This document shows, in pieces, positions 17,986-26,684 of a DNA stretch of 64,000 nucleotides. The position numbers were made by a program, and so were the translations under genes. Origin of the DNA: Poindextera sp041691315 (lineage in GTDB: Bacteria; Pseudomonadota; Alphaproteobacteria; Caulobacterales; Caulobacteraceae). The stretch covers positions 88,066 through 152,065 of the forward strand of contig JBEPUW010000005.1 in NCBI GenBank assembly GCA_041691315.1, in the 5' to 3' direction. Numbering within the stretch: position 1 is the first letter of the stretch; each line of letters opens with the position of its first letter. Under the pieces are notes generated by a model. The model had not been told where the DNA came from. It made no database searches and saw only the letters and a list, made by a program, of their open reading frames with translations.

Positions 17986-18343
17986 ATGATCTTTGGCGCT
18001 CATGTGACCCTGTACAGCACGGACGCGGTGGCCGATCGCGCTTTCCTGGCCGAGGTGCTGGGACTTCCTGCCGTCGATGCGGGCCAGGGCTGGTTGATCT
18101 TCGCCTTGCCGCCAGCCGAAGTGGCGATACACCCGACCGACGGCGCCCATTCAGACGCTGTATTTCACATGCGACGATCTTGAGGACGAGATGGCGGGCC
18201 TGGCGGCCAAGGGCGTCCGCTGTTCGGCGGTGGAGATGGCCCGATGGGGCTCGCTCACCCGGCTAAAGCTTCCCGGCGGCGGCGAGGTCGGCCTCTATCA
18301 GCCGACGCATCGCCTGGCGCTGACCAGAGCGCCAATGGGATGA
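17986..18343 (+). pseudogene. VOC/glyoxalase-family gene with a frameshift
   Basis: The first frame encodes a VOC N-terminus (MIFGAHVTLYSTDAVADRAF...GWLIFALPPAEVAIHPTDGAHS) and stops early at 18183. The next frame continues at once with the missing second half: LYFTCDDLEDEMAGLAAKG and then LTRLKLPGGGEVGLYQPTH, ending TGA 18341-18343. Joining the frames near 18155-18160 (one extra base in CATTCAGACGCTG) restores a normal protein of about 118 residues. So the gene is broken by a +1 change, or the base is a sequencing error. Intact homologues act as small dioxygenase- or glyoxalase-like proteins. Confidence 0.75.
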
Positions 18344-18591
18344 CGCCTCGTCGTCAGGAAACCACGTAGACGGTGCGGGCGCCCGTTCTTGTCGGCATAC
18401 CGGGTGGCGCGATCGATGGTCGAGCGGCGTTCTTGTTCAGACACCGGATAGAGGGACGCCTGTTCGGATTTCACGAAGCTGACGTCCGGCTCGGCGATAT
18501 AGAATCGACCGGTTGGGTCGCGCGCAACGATATAGCAGCGCTCGCCAGTCGGTGGATATTGTCCCGCGCCCAGCTCGATCACGTCTGCCAT
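18298..18591 (-). CDS. Small hypothetical protein (97 aa)
   Basis: Start ATG 18591 has GAGGAA eight nt upstream. The product begins MADVIELGAGQYPPTGERCY, has a compact beta-like stretch YIVARDPTGRFYIAEPDVSF and a basic tail with TRYADKNGRPHRLR. No family is recognised. Its last 46 nt overlap the 3' end of the frameshifted VOC gene on the other strand, so one of the two C-termini may be under weak constraint. Real-gene status rests on the ribosome site and composition. Confidence 0.55.
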   Translation of the reverse strand: MADVIELGAGQYPPTGERCYIVARDPTGRFYIAEPDVSFVKSEQASLYPVSEQERRSTIDRATRYADKNGRPHRLRGFLTTRRHPIGALVSARRCVG

Positions 18592-18768
18592 TCGAAAATT
18601 CCTCTGTCTCCGTGGCCAATACAACGGACGAGCGCGCTGAAGGTTCGATTCCGCAGCCGGTTATTCCCCCGTCTGAACCGGACTGCCAAGCTGGCGGCGG
18701 AGGCTATAGAGTCTGCCCGGCCCCAGCGCGAACCTGAAGCGCCGGCGTTTGCATGAGGAGGAGAAACC

Positions 18769-19056
18769 ATGCGCGTGATGATGCGAGTTCACATCCCGGT
18801 CGAAAAAGGCAACGCGGCCATCGCCGACGGCCATCTGCCGAAGGTGATCCAGGCGTTCAACGAGATGGCCAAGCCGGAGTGCATGTATTTCGGCACCTCG
18901 AACGGAGAGCGGACCATGATCGCGGTGTTCGACATGGTGTCGCCGACCGACATCCCGCGCATCGCCGAGCCCTTTTTCACCACCCTCAACGCGCACCTGG
19001 ACTGGCAGCCCTGCATGGACCTCGCCGACCTGCAGGCCGGCCTGGCCAAGCTCTAG
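18769..19056 (+). CDS. Conserved-looking hypothetical protein (95 aa)
   Basis: ATG 18769 is preceded by GGAGGAG. The 95 residues have the alternating beta/alpha pattern of small ferredoxin-like or dimeric alpha-beta-barrel proteins: MRVMMRVHIPVEKGNAAIADG, helix LPKVIQAFNEMA, strand ECMYFGTSNGERTMIAVFDM, helix IPRIAEPFFTTLN. No catalytic signature is visible and no family name can be given. It meets the LLM oxidoreductase tail to tail with a 4-nt overlap. Confidence 0.7.
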   Translation: MRVMMRVHIPVEKGNAAIADGHLPKVIQAFNEMAKPECMYFGTSNGERTMIAVFDMVSPTDIPRIAEPFFTTLNAHLDWQPCMDLADLQAGLAKL

Positions 19057-20072
19057 GAGAGGACAGACTCCGCCCCGGCCGCAGCGATCTGGTCGTGGGC
19101 CTGGGCCGTGATCTCGAACGAGCGCAGGCGGGCGGCGTGGTCGAAGATCTGGGCGGTGATCATCAGCTCGTCGGCGCCGGTGTGGGCGATGAAGTCCTTC
19201 AGACCCTGCCGGACCGTGTCGGGCGAACCGACGATCGCCCAGCGCAACGTCTGGGCCAGCATGGCCTTGGCGGTCTCGTCCAGGCGCGCGTCCATGTCGT
19301 CCACCGGCGGCGGCAGCGGGCCGGGATTGCCGGTGCGCAGGTTGAAGAAGGCCTGCTGCAGCGAGCTCTGCAGGCGTTTCGCCTCGGCGTCGGTATCGGC
19401 GGCGACCACGTTCAGGCCCAGCATCACGTGCGGCTTTGCGAGCTGCTCCGACGGCTCGAACCGGTCGCGGTAGATCATGATCGCCCGCTCCATCTCCGCC
19501 GGCGCGAAGTGGGAGGCGAAGGCGAACGGCAGGCCGAGCGCCGCGGCCAGCTGCGCCCCGAACAGGCTGGAGCCGAGGATCCAGACCGGCACGTCGAGGC
19601 CGGCGCCCGGCACCGCCCGGATGGCCTGGCCGGGTACGGCGGGGCGAAAATAGCCCATCAGCTCGACCACATCCTGCGGGAAGCGGTCGACGTCGCCCTG
19701 CAGGGTGCGCCGCAGGGCATGCGCGGTGATCTGGTCCGAGCCCGGCGCACGGCCGACGCCCAGGTCGATACGGCCCGGATAGAGCGACGCCAGGGTGCCG
19801 AACTGCTCGGCGATGACCAGCGGCGCGTGGTTGGGCAGCATGATGCCGCCGGCGCCGACGCGGATGGTCGAGGTGCCGCCGGCCACGAAGCCGATCGCCA
19901 CGGAGGTCGCCGCGCTGGCCACCCCGGCCAGGTTGTGATGCTCGGCCAGCCAATAGCGCTTGTAGCCCCAGCGCTCGGCATGCTGGGCCAGGTCCAGGCT
20001 GTTGCGCAACGACTGGCCGGCGTCGCCGCCCTGGACGATGGGTGAGAGGTCGAGGATGGAGATCGGGGTCAT
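19053..20072 (-). CDS. LLM-class flavin-dependent oxidoreductase
   Basis: A 339-residue luciferase-like TIM-barrel protein: SILDLSPIVQGG at the N-terminus, HAERWGYKRYWLAEHHNLAG, RVGAGGIMLPNHAPLVIAEQ, DLGVGRAPGSD, and the C-terminal VGSPDTVRQGLKDFIAHTGADEL. These are the usual positions for FMNH2 or F420 binding and substrate entry. Subgroup resembles the luciferase-family group without known luminescence. It probably is a monooxygenase or dehydrogenase of a small organic compound; substrate unknown. Start ATG 20072. Confidence 0.88.
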   Translation of the reverse strand: MTPISILDLSPIVQGGDAGQSLRNSLDLAQHAERWGYKRYWLAEHHNLAGVASAATSVAIGFVAGGTSTIRVGAGGIMLPNHAPLVIAEQFGTLASLYPGRIDLGVGRAPGSDQITAHALRRTLQGDVDRFPQDVVELMGYFRPAVPGQAIRAVPGAGLDVPVWILGSSLFGAQLAAALGLPFAFASHFAPAEMERAIMIYRDRFEPSEQLAKPHVMLGLNVVAADTDAEAKRLQSSLQQAFFNLRTGNPGPLPPPVDDMDARLDETAKAMLAQTLRWAIVGSPDTVRQGLKDFIAHTGADELMITAQIFDHAARLRSFEITAQAHDQIAAAGAESVLS

Positions 20073-20147
20073 GGCTGCGATATAGGCGCCGCGCCTGGCC
20101 ATCGCACGCTATGTTGCGTTGGGCGCGGTTCGGCTAAAAGGCCGGCC

Positions 20148-21266
20148 ATGTCGCACAATACGTTCGGCCATCTTTTTCGCGTCACCACCTGGGGGGAAAG
20201 CCACGGGCCGGCCCTCGGCTGCGTGGTCGATGGCTGTCCGCCGGGCATCCCGATCACCGAGGCGGAAATCCAGATCTGGCTCGACCAGCGTCGGCCGGGC
20301 AGTGGCAAGTTCGTCAGCCAGCGCGCGGAACCGGATGCGGTCCGCATCCTTTCCGGCGTGTTCGAGGACGAGCGAACCAACGGCCTGGTCACCACCGGCA
20401 CGCCGATCTCGATGATCATCGACAATGTCGACCAGCGCAGCCACGACTACAGCGAGATCGCCCGCGCCTTCCGGCCGGGCCACGCCGACTATGCCTATTT
20501 CGCCAAGTATGGGGTGCGCGACTATCGCGGCGGCGGCCGGCAATCGGCGCGCGAGACCGCGGCCCGGGTCGCCGCCGGGGCCATTGCGCGCAAGGTGCTC
20601 GGCGAGGGTGTCGTGGTCCGCGGAGCCCTGGTCCAGATCGGCCCGCACGCCATCGACCGGTCGCGCTGGGACTGGGACGCGGTGGGCGCCAACCCGTTCT
20701 GGTGCCCCGATCCGGGCATGGTCGAGACCTGGGAGCAGCACCTGGAGGCCATCCGCAAGGCCGGCTCGTCAACCGGCGCCATCATCGAGGTCGAGGCGGT
20801 CGGCGTGCCCGCCGGCTGGGGCGCGCCGATCTATGGCAAGCTCGACGCCGAGATCGCCGCGGCCATGATGTCGATCAACGCCGCCAAGGGGGTCGAGATC
20901 GGCGCCGGGTTCGCCGCCGCGGCCTTGAGCGGCGAAGAAAACGCCGACGAGATGCGGATGGGCAATGACGGGCCGGTCTTCCTGTCCAACAACGCCGGCG
21001 GCGTGCTGGGCGGCATCTCCACCGGCGCCGCGGTGGTGGCGCGGGTGGCGTTCAAGCCGACCTCGTCCATCCTGACGCCGAAACAGTCGATCGACGAGCG
21101 CGGCGCCGAAATCGAGGTCAGGACCAAGGGCCGCCACGACCCTTGCGTGGGTTTGCGCGCCACGCCGGTGGTCGAGGCCATGCTGGCCTGCGTGCTGGCC
21201 GACGCCATGCTGCGCCAGCGCGGTCAGACCGGCCGGACCGGGCCGGTCGCCATCGATCAAGGTTAG
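20148..21266 (+). CDS. aroC: Chorismate synthase
   Basis: A 372-residue enzyme for the last shikimate step, EPSP to chorismate, needing reduced FMN. Signatures: N-terminal TFGHLFRVTTWGESHGPALG, RPGHADYAYFAKYGVRDYRGGGRQSARET, GFAAAALSGEENADEM, and SNNAGGVLGGISTG. Length and motifs are standard. The 75 nt before ATG 20148 contain its promoter region, shared divergently with the LLM gene. Confidence 0.97.
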   Translation: MSHNTFGHLFRVTTWGESHGPALGCVVDGCPPGIPITEAEIQIWLDQRRPGSGKFVSQRAEPDAVRILSGVFEDERTNGLVTTGTPISMIIDNVDQRSHDYSEIARAFRPGHADYAYFAKYGVRDYRGGGRQSARETAARVAAGAIARKVLGEGVVVRGALVQIGPHAIDRSRWDWDAVGANPFWCPDPGMVETWEQHLEAIRKAGSSTGAIIEVEAVGVPAGWGAPIYGKLDAEIAAAMMSINAAKGVEIGAGFAAAALSGEENADEMRMGNDGPVFLSNNAGGVLGGISTGAAVVARVAFKPTSSILTPKQSIDERGAEIEVRTKGRHDPCVGLRATPVVEAMLACVLADAMLRQRGQTGRTGPVAIDQG

Positions 21267-21428
21267 CTGCAACTGGGTCGTGTATTCAGGCCGTCGAGCA
21301 CATTGTCCCAGGCTTGGCTTTTCGATTGACCGGCCCAGCCGCTCTGCCTAATGGCGAAGACTACACCGTCGCGCGCAGTTTTCGGCTTCGCCGACGCTGG
21401 AGTTCCCACCCGGTTCGGCAGGTCCGTC

Positions 21429-21932
21429 TTGCGCTTTGAACTCCTTAAAATATTGCTGGTGGACGACAACCACCACATGCGCGTGCTGCTCACCGAAATC
21501 CTTCGCGCCATCGGCGTGCGCGACGTGTTCGAGGCGACCGACGGCGCCGAGGCGCTGAAGAGCCTGCGGGCCAACCAGATCGACATCATCATGACCGACC
21601 TGGCGATGCAGCCGCTGGATGGCATCGATTTCGTCCGCCTGCTGCGCAATTCCCCCGACAGCCCCAACCCGATGGCGCCGGTGATCATGATCACCGGACA
21701 CTCGACCCACCGCCGGGTGCAGGAGGCGCGCGACGTCGGCGTCAACGAGTTCCTGTCCAAGCCGGTCACCGCGCGCGGCGTGCTCAGCCGCATCGCCCAG
21801 GTGGTGGACAATCCGCGGCCCTACGTCCGCACCGACGGCTATTTCGGCCCCGACCGCCGCCGCCGCGCCGATCCAGACTATACCGGCCCACGCCGCCGCG
21901 CCGCCGACAACGTCACCGCCGACGAGGCTTAG
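21429..21932 (+). CDS. Single-domain response regulator with basic tail
   Basis: The receiver domain starts ILLVDDNHHMRVLLTEIL, carries the phospho-acceptor Asp in DIIMTDLAMQPLDG, the Thr/Ser position in MITGHS, and Lys in FLSKPVT. After the receiver comes a short tail rich in Arg and Asp (YFGPDRRRRADPDYTGPRRR), with no output domain. TTG 21429 is chosen because the receiver begins just after it; an ATG at 21351 would add 26 residues with no receiver homology. Its kinase partner is not adjacent, though three histidine kinases occur elsewhere in the window. Confidence 0.82.
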   Translation: MRFELLKILLVDDNHHMRVLLTEILRAIGVRDVFEATDGAEALKSLRANQIDIIMTDLAMQPLDGIDFVRLLRNSPDSPNPMAPVIMITGHSTHRRVQEARDVGVNEFLSKPVTARGVLSRIAQVVDNPRPYVRTDGYFGPDRRRRADPDYTGPRRRAADNVTADEA

Positions 21933-21940
21933 GCCGGGTT

Positions 21941-22798
21941 TCAGCGCGCCGGTTTGAGGATCCCGAAGAAGGCGGCCGACGTCTCGGCGATGGTGACGCC
22001 TTCGGTCTTCTCGATCACCGCCTCGATGTGGTCGAGGACGTGGTCGGCGCCGGGCACGATCTGCAGCGTGTAGGCCGCGCCGGAACGCGTAAACACCTGC
22101 CTGGCGCGCGCTTCCGAATTGAAGGGCGTCTGCGCCAGGCCCTTTCCCCGGCCACCGCCGATCGGCACATTCTGGTCGTCGGCGCCGTGGATGGCCAGGA
22201 TCCGCTCGCCCCGCGCCGCGGGACAGGTCGAGATGTCCAGATTGAGCGGCCCCGAGATCGCGACCCCGGCGGCATAGAGCCTGGTCTCGCACATGATCCG
22301 CTGGGTCATCATGGCGCCGTTCGAGTGACCGGTGCCGTAGACTCGGGTCAGGTCGATGCCGTATTTGGCCGCCAGATAGCCGACCGCGCCCTTGATATAG
22401 GCCACGTCGTCGATGTCGTTCGCCGCCGACTGGCCGCAGCAACCGCCGCCGGCGTTCCAGCCCAGGAACCTGGAGCCGAGGTTCCGCGTGACCGGGGTGC
22501 CGTTCAGATAGGCGACGATGAAGCCGTTCTTGTCGGCGACCGCGTTCATGTTCAGGCCGCTTTCCGCCTTTAGACCGGCGATGCGCTCCGCGTTGCCCAG
22601 TCCGCCGTGCAGAACCACCACCAACGCCCGCGACCCGGTTGGCGGAAGCTGGGTCGGGACATAGACGATCATGTCGCGACCGCCATAGCTGTCATCGACC
22701 CTGCCGCCCGCCCAAGCCGGGGTCCGCGCCAAGCCCAGCAAAACGACCGCCAGCGCCAGCGCCGCCAGAGGCCGACGATCCAAAAACAGGCTGGTCAT
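21941..22798 (-). CDS. PHB-depolymerase/LpqC-type secreted esterase
   Basis: A 285-residue alpha/beta hydrolase with a signal peptide (LAALALAVVLLGLARTPAWA). The oxyanion region VVVLHGGLGNA, nucleophile Ser159 in GTGHSNGA, the acid in ILAIHGADDQNVP and the His in PGADHVLDH complete the triad. This is the esterase_phb family, which includes poly(3-hydroxybutyrate) depolymerases and feruloyl/acetyl-xylan esterases. CCGQS and the paired Cys suggest a disulfide outside the cytoplasm. Which ester it cuts cannot be told. Confidence 0.85.
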   Translation of the reverse strand: MTSLFLDRRPLAALALAVVLLGLARTPAWAGGRVDDSYGGRDMIVYVPTQLPPTGSRALVVVLHGGLGNAERIAGLKAESGLNMNAVADKNGFIVAYLNGTPVTRNLGSRFLGWNAGGGCCGQSAANDIDDVAYIKGAVGYLAAKYGIDLTRVYGTGHSNGAMMTQRIMCETRLYAAGVAISGPLNLDISTCPAARGERILAIHGADDQNVPIGGGRGKGLAQTPFNSEARARQVFTRSGAAYTLQIVPGADHVLDHIEAVIEKTEGVTIAETSAAFFGILKPAR

Positions 22799-22936
22799 GG
22801 CTCATCCTCCGCTGAGTTTAATCGCCGGCGGCTGCATATCCGTCGCACGGCGGCGCGGCGGAAAGCTCGACTCTCTAAGGGTGACCGATAGAGCGGGTGA
22901 TGTAGATTGCCTGGTCCACAGACTGGAGGCGGTCCC

Positions 22937-24832
22937 ATGGCGAAGTCTGCTGTGAATTTGGCGACCAAAGCGAGCTCGACCTTCACCGTCCCCGAGGGCT
23001 GGTCGCGGCGCGCAAGCGGATCGCTGACCGAGCTGGCTCCGCCGGAAGCGGACCTGCGGATTGTCATCGTCGAGGTCGGCTCGGCCGCGGACGCCAGGAG
23101 CGCGCTCGCCGCCGGCTGGACCGCGTATCGCGGCAAGGAGACCCATGACTTCAAGCTGCTGACGCCCGCGCCGGCCCGCGACGGGTGGGACGAGCTGGCG
23201 ATCGCCAACTACGAGACCTCGCCAGCCGAGCACGCGGCCGTGGTCGCGATGGCGGGTCGCCAAGGGCAGGCTTGGACCGTGGCCATCCTCGACGGCAATG
23301 CCGCCACGTACGAGAAGCGCTTAGGTCAGGTCAGCGTGATCCTGCAGAGCCTGCGGCCGGCCGGATACGCCCGCGAAACCTTCGCCGGCCGCATTGCCCA
23401 CCCGCTGGATGCGGCGCGGGTGAAGGCGCTGCTGGACTTCGTGCGGGACTCTGCCGCGACGCTCGACGTCCCCGGCGTCGGCATCGCGCTCATCGATCAC
23501 GGCGAGATCGTCTTTGAGGGTGGCGTGGGCATTCGCGAGACGGGCCGCCCAGAGCCGATCGGCCCGCACACGCGGTTCATGGTGGCCTCGAACACCAAAG
23601 GCATGGCCACGCTGCTGCTGGCCAAGCTGGTGGATGAAGGCAAGCTCGATTGGGACGACCCCGTTACCAACGTCTATCCCCGCTTCCGCCTGGGAGACAG
23701 CGAGACCACGCGCCAGGTCCTGGTCCGACACCTGGTCTCGGCATTCACCGGGCTGCCGCGCAAGGACTTCGAGTGGCTGTTCACCACGACCTCCGACACG
23801 CCGTCCGCAATCATCTTCGACCAGCTCGCCGCGACCCAGCCGACAAGCCGGTTCGGCGAGGTCTTCCAGTACAACAACCTGATGGCCTCGGCCGCCGGCT
23901 ACATCGGCGCTCATGTGGTTCACCCCGGCCGCGAGGTTGGCGAGGCGTTCGACGCGGCCATGCAGGCGATGATCTTCGAACCGTTGTCGATGCACGACAC
24001 GACCTTCTCAACGCGGACGGCGTTGGCCGGCGATCACGCAAGCCCGCATGGGAAAGACCCGGATGGCAGGCTCCGTGTGCTTGGCATGGATATCAACAAT
24101 GCCATCGCGCCGGGCCGCCCCGCCGGCGGCGCCTGGTCGTCGCCGCACGATATGATTCTCTATGTCCAGAACGAGCTTGCCGAGGGCGTGCTTCCGAATG
24201 GGGAGCGTTTCGTCGGGTCCGAGACTCTGCTGGCGCGGCGCGTCCGCGGCGCGCCGATCGGCGAGGATCAGTGGTACGGCATGGGGCTGATGGAGGACGC
24301 GACGTGGGGAGTGTCGGTCATCCACCACGGCGGCGACCTCCCCGGCTACCACAGCGACATCTTCGCCATCCCGTCGGCCCAGGTCGGCGCCGTGATCCTC
24401 ACCAATGCCGACGCTGGCGTGTTCATGCGGCGGCCATTCATGCGGCGGCTTCTTGAGATCCTGTATGACGGCGAGCCACAGGCGGTGGAGGATATTGGCT
24501 CCGCGGCCGATCAGATTGAGGCGCAGCGCGCCGCGGAGCGGAAGCGGTTGATCATCCCGGCGGCCGCGGCCGACGTGTCCGGCCTCGCGGCGACTTACGC
24601 CAATGCCGACCTGGGCGCGCTCGCGATCGTGCGCGCGGGCGAGGTCGTCCGGGTCCGCACGGCGGCATGGACCAGCGAGGTCGCGTCTCGCCACAACGAC
24701 GATGGCACGGTCTCCCTCGTCACCATCGACCCCCAGATCGCCGGGCTGGCGTTCGTCATCGGCGACGGCAAAGGCGGGCCGACCCTGACGACCCGCGACG
24801 GCCAGCATGTGTATCAGTTCGTGGCGGACTGA
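22937..24832 (+). CDS. Class-C beta-lactamase-family serine hydrolase, extended
   Basis: A 631-residue protein. Residues about 150-470 are the beta-lactamase/D-aminopeptidase fold: SxxK motif Ser218-N-T-Lys221, a Tyr-x-Asn motif in FQYNNLM, and HHGG near the end of the domain. About 145 residues precede it (EVGSAADARSALAAGWTAYRG, a possible PsbP/DUF1795-like fold) and about 130 follow. ATG 22937 has GGAGG upstream. No signal peptide is visible, unlike most relatives, so it may be cytoplasmic. Probable esterase or peptidase, not an antibiotic resistance enzyme on this evidence. Confidence 0.85.
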   Translation: MAKSAVNLATKASSTFTVPEGWSRRASGSLTELAPPEADLRIVIVEVGSAADARSALAAGWTAYRGKETHDFKLLTPAPARDGWDELAIANYETSPAEHAAVVAMAGRQGQAWTVAILDGNAATYEKRLGQVSVILQSLRPAGYARETFAGRIAHPLDAARVKALLDFVRDSAATLDVPGVGIALIDHGEIVFEGGVGIRETGRPEPIGPHTRFMVASNTKGMATLLLAKLVDEGKLDWDDPVTNVYPRFRLGDSETTRQVLVRHLVSAFTGLPRKDFEWLFTTTSDTPSAIIFDQLAATQPTSRFGEVFQYNNLMASAAGYIGAHVVHPGREVGEAFDAAMQAMIFEPLSMHDTTFSTRTALAGDHASPHGKDPDGRLRVLGMDINNAIAPGRPAGGAWSSPHDMILYVQNELAEGVLPNGERFVGSETLLARRVRGAPIGEDQWYGMGLMEDATWGVSVIHHGGDLPGYHSDIFAIPSAQVGAVILTNADAGVFMRRPFMRRLLEILYDGEPQAVEDIGSAADQIEAQRAAERKRLIIPAAAADVSGLAATYANADLGALAIVRAGEVVRVRTAAWTSEVASRHNDDGTVSLVTIDPQIAGLAFVIGDGKGGPTLTTRDGQHVYQFVAD

Positions 24833-24845
24833 CGCGCCGCGGTGT

Positions 24846-25130
24846 TCATCGAACCGTCTCCTTCTCTTTAGGCGCCGATATCCGGCGCGTCCTGGTCTCG
24901 GCCTTGGGTTTCGGCAGGAGACGGAAACGCGTCTGGCACCAACCGTAGTCAATGCCGACATCCAACAGCGCATCGGAACGTCCACATGGGCAGGCAAATT
25001 CCATGACCGCGACGACCCGGTAAGTCTCCCCGGCTCGCAGGGGCACCGGCCTTCCCGTTCCATGGTTGGGGGCGACATTGACGCATAAGACCAGATCGCC
25101 GGGGCCGACTGCGTCGCTCATAGCTTCCAT
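24846..25130 (-). CDS. Small hypothetical protein (94 aa)
   Basis: The sequence begins with GDLVLCVNVAPNHGTGRPVPL, then AGETYRVVAVMEF and a CPCG pair, and ends in a very basic tail (KPKAETRTRRISAPKEKETVR). The pattern resembles small SH3-like barrel proteins found in alphaproteobacterial phages and genomes; this is recollection, not proof. ATG 25130 or 25121 are both possible starts. It is convergent with the serine hydrolase gene. Confidence 0.6.
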   Translation of the reverse strand: MEAMSDAVGPGDLVLCVNVAPNHGTGRPVPLRAGETYRVVAVMEFACPCGRSDALLDVGIDYGWCQTRFRLLPKPKAETRTRRISAPKEKETVR

Positions 25131-25321
25131 CCAAAGAATTACGGCAAGGCGCCGCCACGATCAAGGCCAACGTCTCCATCGCCATCGCGGATTGGTGTCG
25201 CGTGGGGTCATAGGACATTACCCTGAGGGCAAGATTAGACCCGGGTCCGCATGGGGCAAGGACCGGTTTCCACCCTCACTCAACCGGTCCGGTCTCTCAG
25301 CGCCGGCGGCGAGTGGGGGGT

Positions 25322-26512
25322 CTATTTCGGGTCTGGCAGCCCGAGCACGCGCTTGGAGACGACGTTCAGATTGATCTCGGAGCTGCCGCCTTCGATCGAG
25401 TTGGCCTTGGTCCGCAGCCAGCCGCGCACCTGCGTCAGCTCCTGAGCCTCGAAACCGCCGCCCTCCCAGCCGAGGCCCTGCTGGCCCAGGGCTTCGACGA
25501 TCAGTTCGGCGCGATCCTGCGCGATCTGCGCGCCCGCATACTTCATGATCGCGGCAGCGTTGCTCGGGCCCTGGTTCGACCTGGTTTCGTCCGCCGCCCG
25601 GCGAAGCGTCAGTTGGAAGGCCTGGTTCTCCATGCGATGCCTGGCCAGCCGCCCGCGGTAGTCGGCGTCGGCGAGCCGTCCCTGGTCATCGAGACCGATG
25701 TAGCGCCTGGCGTAGTCCTCGACGCCCAATGTGGAGGCCGGGCCGGTCAGGGTTCCCCCGCCAAGGCCGGTCGCGATGGCGTCACGCTCGAACTGCAAAA
25801 GGCGCTTGGCGATCGTCCAGCCGCCGTTCAGCGGCCCGACAATGTCGTCCTTGCGCGCCTTCACGTCTGTGAAGAAGGTCTCACAGAAGGGACTGTCGCC
25901 ATTTATCAGCAGGATCGGACGCGTCTCGACGCCCGGACTCTTCATATCGATCAGAAGGCAGCTGATCCCTTCGTGCTTCTTGGCTGCGGGGTCGGTGCGC
26001 ACCAGGCAGAAGCACCAGTCGGCGAGATTGGCCACCGAGGTCCAGATCTTCTGACCATTGACCAGCCAGTGATCGCCCTTGTCCTCGCACCTGGTCTGCA
26101 GGGACGCGAGGTCGGAACCCGCGCCCGGCTCGGAATAGCCCTGGCACCACTCGTTCTCGCCGCGGGCGATACCAGGCAGATGCCGCGTCTTCTGCTCCTC
26201 GGTCCCGAGTTCCAGGATGGTCGGGCCGATACTCATGATGCCGAGGCCGCCAATCGGGTTGGACGCGCCGATCCCGGCCATCTCCTCCGCCAGCGCCCGG
26301 GCCTCGCCTCGCGACAGGCCGCCGCCGCCATAGGCCCTCGGCCACATCGGTGCGCCCCAGCCCTTGTCCGCCATCAGCGCGCGCCAGCGCCTGGCGTCGG
26401 CGGCGCCGTCCCGTCGGCCAGCCTCGGTCTTCAACGCCTGCGGAAAATTCGCCTCCAGCCAGGCGCGGGCGTCCGTCCTGAACGCCTCAACATCACCGCC
26501 GAAATCGGCCAT
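25322..26512 (-). CDS. Acyl-CoA dehydrogenase
   Basis: A 396-residue flavin enzyme: CQGYSEPGAGSDLASLQTRCEDKGDHWLVNGQKIWTS is the FAD/substrate motif, and the end EGGSSEINLNVVSKRVLGL is the FAD-binding C-terminus. It oxidises acyl-CoA to enoyl-CoA, the first step of beta-oxidation, passing electrons to ETF. ATG 26512 is preferred over 26518 because GGAGG lies 6 nt before it. Substrate chain is unknown. No ETF or thiolase genes adjoin it. Confidence 0.9.
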   Translation of the reverse strand: MADFGGDVEAFRTDARAWLEANFPQALKTEAGRRDGAADARRWRALMADKGWGAPMWPRAYGGGGLSRGEARALAEEMAGIGASNPIGGLGIMSIGPTILELGTEEQKTRHLPGIARGENEWCQGYSEPGAGSDLASLQTRCEDKGDHWLVNGQKIWTSVANLADWCFCLVRTDPAAKKHEGISCLLIDMKSPGVETRPILLINGDSPFCETFFTDVKARKDDIVGPLNGGWTIAKRLLQFERDAIATGLGGGTLTGPASTLGVEDYARRYIGLDDQGRLADADYRGRLARHRMENQAFQLTLRRAADETRSNQGPSNAAAIMKYAGAQIAQDRAELIVEALGQQGLGWEGGGFEAQELTQVRGWLRTKANSIEGGSSEINLNVVSKRVLGLPDPK

Positions 26513-26684
26513 CACCATCCTCCCTGACCTTTGTCGCCATGTGCGCGCGCCCGCGCCGATCAGGCAAGCCGTGACCCCACGGCAGCCGGCCGCTAAGCCG
26601 GAGTCGAGACGCCGACAAGCGAACGTTCCCAGCGTCCGCTTTGTGCCAAAAGGGACCTTGGCCGCGCACTTGTGAGCGCGCCAC

